From positions 1 to 32,863 of the forward strand of contig MWDF01000019.1 in assembly GCA_002070415.1 (NCBI GenBank): DNA of 32,863 nucleotides, in the 5' to 3' direction. The position numbers were made by a program, and so were the translations under genes. A model generated the notes under the pieces. The model was given only the letters and a program-made list of their open reading frames with translations. It was not told where the DNA came from and ran no database searches. This DNA is from Firmicutes bacterium ADurb.Bin153. GTDB taxonomy: Bacteria; Bacillota; DTU025; MWDF01. Positions 27,173 to 32,863 of this stretch are shown here, one piece after another; within the stretch, counting starts at the first letter, position 1; each line of letters begins with the position of its first letter.

Positions 27173-27535
27173 ATGGATGAGGAAATGATGGCGGCCTGCG
27201 GGCTGGATTGCAAAGGATGCGCGATAAGGCGGGCCCCTGAGGATCCCGAGGCCGCGGAAGAGCTGATAAGATGGCTTAAAGCGCTCAAGCTCCTGGCCCC
27301 CGGGGAGGGGCTCGCCGAGGTGATCGAAAAGAATATGTATTGCCGCGGCTGCCTGGCAGACAGGTCACTGCATTGGTCGCCTGACTGCTGGATACTCATA
27401 TGCTGCGTAGATACAAGAGGGCATGAGAACTGCAGCCAATGTGAGGAATTCCCCTGCAGGAGGCTCGAGGAGTGGGCCGGTGGCGATGAGGGTTACGGAA
27501 AAGCCCTGGAGAAGCTGAAAAGGCTTCGAGGATGA
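27173..27535 (+). CDS. DUF3795 cysteine-rich protein
   Basis: A 120-residue protein starting at ATG 27173 after GGAGGG at 27161-27166; a frame open from 27056 lacks SD support. It carries the typical Cys pattern: C-G-L-D-C-K-G-C near residue 9, then Y-C-R-G-C, D-C-W-I-L-I-C-C and C-S-Q-C-E-E-F-P-C. Together these are likely to bind metal ions such as zinc or an iron-sulfur centre. DUF3795 is common in anaerobic bacteria and archaea; function unknown. No neighbour gives a clue. Confidence 0.85.
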   Translation: MDEEMMAACGLDCKGCAIRRAPEDPEAAEELIRWLKALKLLAPGEGLAEVIEKNMYCRGCLADRSLHWSPDCWILICCVDTRGHENCSQCEEFPCRRLEEWAGGDEGYGKALEKLKRLRG

Positions 27536-27725
27536 GGCGGACGGAGCTTAGTGGATGTCGGACGCCATAAATGAGCCGTATCCGGCATCGTGGTCGTGAG
27601 TGTAGGATAGCCCGTTTCGGAATTCTCGTATGCGGAATGATGCGTGGTGTAGAATGAATATGGACCTTGTTGATAGCGATGGCGTCTGGGGCGCGATACG
27701 GCAGCATAGGTCATGAGGTGCAACG

Positions 27726-28367
27726 ATGAGGACATCAGCGATTGTAGCGGCGTTCAATGAGGGACCGAGGGTTGCCAACGTAACCCGCGTACTTAAGAGG
27801 TGCGCCGGGGTGGATGAAGTAATCGTCGTCGACGACGGGTCCAGGGATAATACGGCGGAGGCTGCAAGGCGGACGGGAGTCAGGGTGGTATCGCTGCCCG
27901 AAAACGTCGGCAAGGGTGGCGCCATCGCAAGAGGAATCGAGGAGAGCCGCGGCGACGTGGTCCTGCTCGTCGACGCGGACCTGGTCGGCCTTACCGAAAA
28001 GCACGTAAAGGACATGCTCGAACCCGTAAAGAAGGGCCATGCTGACATGACGATCGGCATCTTCCGCGGAGGAAGGTTCAAGACATTCGTCTCCAACGCG
28101 CCGTTCAAACCCTTTACAGGCCAGAGGGCCTTCAGAAGGGGTCTTTTCGACCCCGAGGAGCTCAAGGACACGAGGTACGGCGTGGAGACAGTGATGACGC
28201 AGATATCCAAGGAGAAGTCCGCAAAGGTGGTCGAAATCAGACTGGACAACATCACCCAGGTGACCAAGGAGGAGAAGCTCGGCTTCATAAAGGGGATGTC
28301 GCACAGGATGACGATGTACGGGGAAGTGCTAAGGCAGTTCTTCAGGAGGGCCTTCACCGTTAGGTGA
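27726..28367 (+). CDS. Family 2 glycosyltransferase (dolichyl-phosphate-mannose-synthase-like)
   Basis: A 213-residue GT-A fold enzyme. ATG 27726 follows GAGGTG at 27715-27720. The N-terminal strand A-I-V-A-A-F-N-E-G, the V-V-D-D-G-S-R-D-N-T motif, G-K-G-G-A-I and the V-D-A-D-L metal/nucleotide-binding site are all present. There is no C-terminal membrane domain, so it is a soluble or peripheral transferase, likely moving a sugar from a nucleotide donor to a lipid or small acceptor. The acceptor cannot be inferred. It is alone and converges on the MFS gene. Confidence 0.9.
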   Translation: MRTSAIVAAFNEGPRVANVTRVLKRCAGVDEVIVVDDGSRDNTAEAARRTGVRVVSLPENVGKGGAIARGIEESRGDVVLLVDADLVGLTEKHVKDMLEPVKKGHADMTIGIFRGGRFKTFVSNAPFKPFTGQRAFRRGLFDPEELKDTRYGVETVMTQISKEKSAKVVEIRLDNITQVTKEEKLGFIKGMSHRMTMYGEVLRQFFRRAFTVR

Positions 28368-28415
28368 CGGGACGAAGGCGCCGGTAGCCGCTTTGCGGTC
28401 GGACTGAATCACAGG

Positions 28416-28468
28416 GCGGGGAAATCATCAGCATCACAGGAGTAGGCCGAGGCCCACCCCCGCTTTTT
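28416..28468 (+). terminator. Candidate terminator after the GT2 gene
   Basis: GCGGGG at 28416-28421 can pair with CCCCGC at 28458-28463, followed by TTTTT at 28464-28468. The loop is long (36 nt), so the structure is only suggestive. Confidence 0.4.
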
Positions 28469-28489
28469 CACTGAAACAGGATGGCGAAT

Positions 28490-29701
28490 TCAGCTGGACG
28501 TACCGTTTTCGGTCTCCTTAACGCCCTTGCCGGACATGTAATAGAAGAACATGAGCACGGCCGCCGACAGCGCCATGACGGCCCCGAAGTAGAACGGGGC
28601 CCTATTGTCTATGCGGTCGTACAGCAGGCCTGCAATTATGCTAGCCGGCAGCAGGGTTATCCCGACCAGGAAGTTGTAGATACCAAGGCCGGTGCCTTTA
28701 AGCTTCGGATCGACGATGTCCGTCACGAGGGCCTTCTGCACACCGTCGGTGCTGGCGCTGTATAGGCCGTATAGGGCGAAAAGGCCTATTACAGGGCCAG
28801 CCGTGGCCGCCCTCCCGAAGCCGAGGTAGATGATCGAGTACAGGAGGTAGCCGAAGATTATGAGCCGCTCCCTTCCGATCCTGTCTGAAAGGACCCCTGC
28901 GGGGACGGAGAAGAGCACGGACACCGAATTGTATATGAGGTACATAATCGGTATGAACGCCGGGTCGATCCCCACGTCGCCCGCTTTTATAAGCAGCAGT
29001 GCGTCCGTGGAGTTTCCGAGGGTGAACATGAACACGATCGCGAGGAATACGTAAAAGCGCGGCGGGAGGTCCTTGAAGGAGAAGCGTTTTGGCAGCGCGT
29101 GCTTCGCCGCTTTTCTATCCTTGACGAAGACGATCAGCGAAAGCAGCCCCAGCAGCGCCGGGATCCCCGAGATAAGGAACGCTTTGCGGTACTGACCGGG
29201 GAACAGCGACAGGATGCCGAACGCGAGAAGGGGTCCGAGTATCGCGCCGCTGTTGTCCATGGCCTTGTGGAAACCGAAGTTCCTGCCCCTGGTCCCGTAT
29301 TCGGAAGAGGCCGCGACAAGGCTGTCCCTCGGAGCCGTACGGATTCCTTTTCCGACCCGTTCACTGAATCTTATCGCGAGCACCTGTATAGGCGAGGTGA
29401 CGAATGCGAACAGCGGGGATAGGAGTGCGGTGAACGCATACCCTATTACCATGAAGGGTTTGTTGCGTCCCGACTTGTCGCTCCACCAGCCGGAAAGGCC
29501 CTTCAATATGGACGCGGTGCTGTCGGCTATCCCCTCGATGAGGGATATCTCAGTCTTCGACGCCCCCAGCGCCATAAGGAACAAAGGCATGATCGAATAG
29601 ATCATCTTGCTGGTCGTATCGGTCAGGAAGCTCGTCAGGCCGGCGAAGAATACATTCCTGCCTATGCCTATGACCTTCCCGTTCGTCTTCGTTCTCTGCA
29701 T
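28490..29701 (-). CDS. MFS transporter
   Basis: A 403-residue membrane protein with about 12 hydrophobic segments. Start at the ATG ending at 29701, with CGAGGG just upstream on the minus strand; codons further up lack support. Features are the opening F-F-A-G-L-T-S-F-L-T-D, the S-G-W-W-S-D-K-S-G-R-N-K loop between TM2 and TM3, and R-F-S-E-R-V-G-K-G-I-R-T-A-P-R-D-S. The last is a motif of a widespread MFS subgroup of unknown substrate. A 12-bp palindrome lies 26 bp before the start. It converges on the GT2 gene. Substrate unknown. Confidence 0.88.
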   Translation of the reverse strand: MQRTKTNGKVIGIGRNVFFAGLTSFLTDTTSKMIYSIMPLFLMALGASKTEISLIEGIADSTASILKGLSGWWSDKSGRNKPFMVIGYAFTALLSPLFAFVTSPIQVLAIRFSERVGKGIRTAPRDSLVAASSEYGTRGRNFGFHKAMDNSGAILGPLLAFGILSLFPGQYRKAFLISGIPALLGLLSLIVFVKDRKAAKHALPKRFSFKDLPPRFYVFLAIVFMFTLGNSTDALLLIKAGDVGIDPAFIPIMYLIYNSVSVLFSVPAGVLSDRIGRERLIIFGYLLYSIIYLGFGRAATAGPVIGLFALYGLYSASTDGVQKALVTDIVDPKLKGTGLGIYNFLVGITLLPASIIAGLLYDRIDNRAPFYFGAVMALSAAVLMFFYYMSGKGVKETENGTSS

Positions 29702-29726
29702 ACGATCAACCCTCGTCAGTAGATTG

Positions 29727-29738
29727 CACCGATCGGTG
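29727..29738. promoter_or_regulatory. 12-bp palindrome upstream of the MFS gene
   Basis: CACCGATCGGTG is a perfect palindrome 26 bp before the MFS start on the minus strand. It has the form of a TetR- or GntR-type operator, but no regulator gene lies next to it. Confidence 0.4.
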
Positions 29739-30034
29739 AGGCGCTTCCTTCCTGCCACCGGCATGAGGCCAGTCCCTTCCTGGTATGTGGCGTCGCACAT
29801 AGGCGCACAACGTCATTCTACTACTTCGACAAGCCGGCACAGTAGCTCATTCTTCAGCATCGGCATCAAGCAGCCATTGCCTGCCAGGGGAAGCAGAGAT
29901 CTTGTTGGAATAATCGGATAGGCATAACGGGACCGGGTCTGCGCCATTGGTGCTAGACTAAGCATTAGGGGGCGCGGGCAGGATTCGCGGCCGCCGTGAA
30001 GCCGAGGATGCACTCTGGTTTGGGGGGGGCGACG
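29739..30034. other. Intergenic stretch, no gene seen
   Basis: About 300 bp between the start of the minus-strand MFS gene and the recombinase-like gene. No supported frame; a run of eight Gs (30022-30029) lies at its right end. Confidence 0.5.
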
Positions 30035-30448
30035 TTGGCAAATATCGGATATCTGAGGACGGACGCAAGCGGGCAGGGCGCAGATTCCCGGGAGCGTGCT
30101 CTCATCGGTTCTTGTGATGTGGTATACACGGACATGACGTCGGAAAATGACGCACGGCGCCCCGAGCGCAACAAGGCTATCTCAATGCTGGCACGAGGGG
30201 ACGCATTGCACGTGCGGACATTGCTTGACCTTGCGGGGACAACGCGGGACCTCATACAGATGGTGAACGAGCTCATCCAAAAAGGAGCGGAGCTCGTGTC
30301 GCAAGACGAGGGCATAGACACTCGCAAATCAGACGGGAAGGTCGTCTACGGCCTGTTCGCGCTTCTGTCGAAGCTTGACAAAGAAGCCATAGGAGGATGG
30401 GAGAAGCAGTACATCCAGGCCGCCAAGAAGCGGGCGAAGAGACGCTGA
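30035..30448 (+). CDS. Serine-recombinase (resolvase) N-terminal-domain-like protein, catalytic residues missing
   Basis: About 137 residues from TTG 30035, just after a G-run that may serve as SD; in-frame GTG 29996 and ATG 30008 are alternatives. The layout follows resolvase: I-G-Y-L-R...Q, Y-T-D-M-T-S, R-P-E-R-N-K-A-I, L-A-R-G-D-A-L-H-V, R-D-L-I-Q-M-V-N-E-L and the E-G-I-D-T segment. The position of the catalytic Ser in R-V-S-T-x-x-Q is Asp (R-T-D-A-S-G-Q), and the D-R-L-G-R motif is L-D-L-A-G. No C-terminal DNA-binding domain follows, only a basic tail. It is probably not an active recombinase. It may be a repurposed protein or a decaying gene. Confidence 0.7.
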   Translation: MANIGYLRTDASGQGADSRERALIGSCDVVYTDMTSENDARRPERNKAISMLARGDALHVRTLLDLAGTTRDLIQMVNELIQKGAELVSQDEGIDTRKSDGKVVYGLFALLSKLDKEAIGGWEKQYIQAAKKRAKRR

Positions 30449-30585
30449 ACAAGTGCCTGTTGGAACAAGGGCGCCCGTGCCGGAATCCTAAATCCCGGCA
30501 CGGACCGCCATACATATGTCGTCCGATGGTGGCTGCTGTTCCGGTAAAGGCGGCCGTGTTAACGAAAAGGGCCTTGCCGGTGCCT

Positions 30586-30825
30586 TCAGGCGCGGGTGCG
30601 CGAGCGGCCGGACGAGGATTTCCTCCTTCGTCCAATATTCATGACAGCCTCAAGCCATGCGCCGAACGGCAGCGTGATGGGAGCGCGCTCACGCAGAGCC
30701 TTCAGAAGGCCGCGCTTTGAGCTTGCCATCCGCTTCGGCCTCGGTGACAAAGACCAGTAATTGTACCTGAGATATTGCTTGACTCCGCGCATCTGCGAAG
30801 GGTTCTGCTCTTTCTCTTCTTTCAT
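30586..30825 (-). CDS. Small basic hypothetical protein, doubtful
   Basis: A 79-residue frame from the ATG ending at 30825, preceded by GGAAGGT on the minus strand. It is Lys/Arg/Ser-rich, with R-G-V-K-Q-Y-L-R-Y-N-Y-W and K-R-G-L-L-K-A-L-R-E-R-A-P-I-T-L-P-F-G and a strongly basic C-terminus. No family is recognised. It could be a real small nucleic-acid-binding protein, the end of a decayed gene, or a chance frame. Confidence 0.3.
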   Translation of the reverse strand: MKEEKEQNPSQMRGVKQYLRYNYWSLSPRPKRMASSKRGLLKALRERAPITLPFGAWLEAVMNIGRRRKSSSGRSRTRA

Positions 30826-31253
30826 CTTCATACCTTCCATCTGACTCAAGTTGATGCCTTTCGAAGACGACCACCGTACTACTTTGAGTATAATACTGTT
30901 CTAAGATAGCAACAATTGGCGACATAGATGGCCGCGTGCCAAGGTAACGGCCTGCACTAAAACCATCCGTTGTCCGGTATCGAAGAATTATCAGGATAGA
31001 CAAGATGATGGCGCCTGTTTGATGAATGCGGGTTTCAGCTCTTGTGGAAAACATCGAAGAAATCCTCGTATCGTAAAGAAATGGCTGGGAGTAGATTGCG
31101 GTGTATAATCGGCGGACGTTTGTTAGGCGATGAATATCAGGCAAAATAATATCGGTAAATAATAAGGGTCCCAAACTGGGAAGTCGGCAATAAAGAAGGG
31201 CTTACGCAGGAGTTGTAGAAGTATATATATTATCAATTCTTAGGAGGTCCGTT
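30826..31253. other. AT-richer intergenic stretch before lipoprotein copy 5
   Basis: No gene supported. Just before copy 5 there is a run TATATATATTAT around 31221-31232 that could serve as -10, with a poor -35. The composition is less GC-rich than region 1. Confidence 0.45.
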
Positions 31254-31907
31254 ATGAGAAGATTTCGCGTTCTAGCGGTGGTGGCATTGCTGTTGACGGC
31301 CGTACTACTGACCGGATGTCTCAATAAGGAATGGTCGTACGATTTTACGGCGACCGAGGCAAGCATTGACGACTGGACTTTGGACAGCTCAGGAGAGCTA
31401 TACGAATTCGTAGAGGAAGGCCTGAGCATGAACTGCGCAGGCATCTGGACACCGTTTACGTTCAGCGGGGACATGACCATACTCCTGGACTTCATCCTGG
31501 GGGTGGATGAAGCGAATTACGCCAGCCTGCGAATTAGCATCGAAGACGGCAGTTTGTGGGATGAGGAAAATGAAATCTATCTGGCCTTCAGATGCCTCGG
31601 AGACCCGGTTTATGAAGAATGGGGGATCGATGAATCTAGCGATGGTTCAGGATACTGCGAATACTGTGAGGAAGGACAAGTGCCCGGCCTCAACCATAAC
31701 GGGGAGAACACCTTAAAGGTAGTGAAGACAGGCAACCAGTTAACGGTCTATATGAACAAGACGAAGCTTAGGACCATCAAACTTGAGCACTTTGCCGGGG
31801 AGAACAACTACATCTGGCTGAAAACCGGGAAAGTTGGAGGCGAAATCATACTCCAGCGCATAGAGGTCAAGTACAGCGGGGAAAAGACCCCCGGGCCGGT
31901 TTCTTAG
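31254..31907 (+). CDS. Lipoprotein of the window's paralog family, copy 5
   Basis: A 217-residue predicted lipoprotein; ATG 31254 follows AGGAGGT at 31242-31248, the best SD of the family. The signal ends L-L-T-G-C, then L-N-K-E-W-S-Y-D-F. Central F-T-F-S-G-D-M-T-I-L-L-D-F-I-L-G-V-D-E-A-N matches copy 4. A Cys-containing insert (Y-C-E-Y-C-E-E-G) is peculiar to this copy. Then V-P-G-L-N-H-N-G-E-N-T-L-K and V-Y-M-N-K-T-K-L, where the usual N-G is N-K, and the end I-L-Q-R-I-E-V-K-Y-S-G-E-K. It is followed by a strong hairpin and, 400 bp on, by a decayed copy. Function unknown. Confidence 0.88.
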   Translation: MRRFRVLAVVALLLTAVLLTGCLNKEWSYDFTATEASIDDWTLDSSGELYEFVEEGLSMNCAGIWTPFTFSGDMTILLDFILGVDEANYASLRISIEDGSLWDEENEIYLAFRCLGDPVYEEWGIDESSDGSGYCEYCEEGQVPGLNHNGENTLKVVKTGNQLTVYMNKTKLRTIKLEHFAGENNYIWLKTGKVGGEIILQRIEVKYSGEKTPGPVS

Positions 31908-31921
31908 AAATCAAACCCGTA

Positions 31922-31961
31922 TACAGGAGCCCTCCGTAGTACGAACCGGAGGGCTCCTGTA
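31922..31961 (+). terminator. 15-bp perfect hairpin after lipoprotein copy 5
   Basis: ACAGGAGCCCTCCG at 31923-31936 pairs perfectly with 31947-31960, extended by one T-A pair, around a 10-nt loop. No U-run follows. It is the longest perfect stem in the window and may end the transcript or stabilise its 3' end. Confidence 0.6.
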
Positions 31962-32323
31962 ATTCATACTGCAAATGTGTTGGGTTGTCTTCTTTCGCAT
32001 GTCAACGCATGAGTGGGCCAGTATCTAGCCCCCCAAGGGCTGTAGGATAATCTCCTTGCAGACCAATCTTACGAACTCCCTAATCCCGGCAGGGGTCCAT
32101 ATGGCTTTCGCTTCATCATCGAATTCTTTCACGGCGTCTTGCGTACTCGAAGCCTTCCTAGTACAAGCGGGCGATAGCCCGTAGTAAAAGAAAAATGTAA
32201 TTAAGAAAAATGGGACATGACGAATCAGTATGGTTTTCCAATGAAGATGCGTGGATTCACAGAACAAGTAAACAATATAACCTACGTAGAGCATAACATA
32301 TTGCTAAAATAAGGGCAGCGGCG
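31962..32323. other. Intergenic stretch, no supported gene
   Basis: A minus-strand frame at 32025-32294 (89 codons) starts with a hydrophobic stretch but has no SD and no family match, so I do not call it. The stretch is AT-richer than average. Confidence 0.4.
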
Positions 32324-32685
32324 AATAAGCTCCGCATCGTCTCGGTAACGGTGGTCATACTGGTGGCAGCGCTTCTTTCTGGCCGCTCAAGCAAGACATG
32401 GTCGTATGATTTCACGGATCCGGAAGCCGGTTTTAAAGAATAGTATAGAGATGACGGCTATTATGCGGATTTTAGTTCACCCCTGACGGCCTTAGTATGC
32501 GCAATGCAAGTATAAGTATGCTGGTATTTTTCAACTGGGACATGACCGTCATCGTCGGTTCTATGCTCAACGTGAATGCCGATAACAGGACGTGGATGGA
32601 AATTGGGATTGAGGACGAAGTTTTACGGGGTTATGGGAACTTACTGTTCGTAGGGCTCTGGAGCTTGGGCGATCCTCAGCACTAA
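32324..32685 (+). pseudogene. Decayed copy 6 of the lipoprotein family
   Basis: In frame from 32327 the sequence gives K-L-R-I-V-S-V-T-V-V then a hydrophobic run and L-L-S-G-R-S-S-K-T-W-S-Y-D-F-T, a clear family N-terminus. The lipobox Cys is Arg (CGC for TGC) and no start codon is present. A TAG follows at 32441. Further on in the same frame D-G-Y-Y-A-D-F appears. Then, in another frame (from 32497), W-D-M-T-V-I-V...I-G-I-E-D and W-S-L-G-D-P align with copy 5, stopping at 32685. The C-terminal half is missing. Start loss, Cys loss, stop codons and a frameshift all say pseudogene. Confidence 0.85.
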
Positions 32686-32770
32686 GGGCGGGATATCCAA
32701 GGTTACAGCACATCGTGGTAATACAGCAGGGCCCCCCGGCCCGGTCTGATTTTGCATTGAACGTAAACTA

Positions 32771-32806
32771 GGAAGCCTCCCTATGGCTCATACCCGGAAG
32801 GCTTCC
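32771..32806 (+). terminator. Hairpin after the decayed lipoprotein copy
   Basis: GGAAGCCT at 32771-32778 pairs with AGGCTTCC at 32799-32806, with an inner TATG/CATA pairing. AAAA follows rather than T, so the sense-strand terminator role is uncertain. Confidence 0.35.
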
Positions 32807-32863
32807 AAAATCATCGTTGAATAATCCCCTATTGGCCTTCTGGCCATTCAACGGTCGATGGGG

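Noticed and set aside
32025..32294. Minus-strand frame of 89 codons with a hydrophobic N-terminus
   Set aside because: No SD and no recognisable family; AT-rich DNA easily gives hydrophobic chance frames.
19135..32863. CRISPR array or insertion sequence
   Set aside because: No regularly spaced direct repeats and no transposase with terminal inverted repeats were seen; the only recombinase-like gene lacks catalytic residues.

Overview
The window reads as chromosome of a high-GC bacterium with a Gram-positive-type gene set. It carries Shine-Dalgarno sites close to AGGAGG, several TTG or GTG starts, Mini-III RNase, DisA, SigH and the Firmicutes/Actinobacteria order radA-disA-PIN/TRAM-ispD-ispF-cysS-mrnC-rlmB-sigH. 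The Ala/Pro/Arg-rich insert in Rho and the strong use of AGG (Arg) and ATA (Ile) codons in GC-rich genes fit a deep-branching actinobacterial lineage, possibly uncultivated. The sequence alone does not fix the taxon.

Region 1 (1-19134) is compact and housekeeping. It holds the end of a metallo-beta-lactamase-fold hydrolase, pyrG, rho, a LysM/M23 cell-wall peptidase, tldD-tldE, an SdpI-like membrane protein, radA and disA (DNA damage and c-di-AMP). A small Cys-containing protein converges on disA. Then follow a PIN/TRAM membrane protein, ispD-ispF (overlapping MEP-pathway genes), a DUF1002 protein, cysS-mrnC-rlmB (overlapping), sigH, a HAD phosphatase and tRNA-Arg(UCU). Sigma-70-like promoters with 17-bp spacers are visible before pyrG, sigH and the tRNA. 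Clear intrinsic terminators follow tldE, ispF, sigH and the tRNA.

Region 2 (19135-32863) is different. Genes are sparse, orientations mixed, and intergenic stretches of 300-800 bp contain nothing recognisable. Known families here are a ribbon-helix-helix regulator with an MFS exporter, an MGMT-like protein, GrpB, a 60-aa membrane protein, DUF3795, a GT2 glycosyltransferase, a second MFS protein and a serine-recombinase-like protein lacking catalytic residues.

The most striking content of region 2 is a dispersed family of five intact lipoprotein genes of about 213-222 aa plus one decayed copy (19631-20278, 22474-23115, 23309-23977, 24642-25292, 31254-31907, 32324-32685). All intact copies share a lipobox, a Trp/Tyr-x-x-x-Phe motif just after it, a central GDF/GDM beta-strand motif, an N-G pair and a C-terminal FKxVxxxYxG motif. 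I recognise no named family. The pattern suggests a secreted, membrane-anchored, concanavalin/LamG-like beta-sandwich, but that is inference. This expanded paralog family is the best candidate here for something undescribed.
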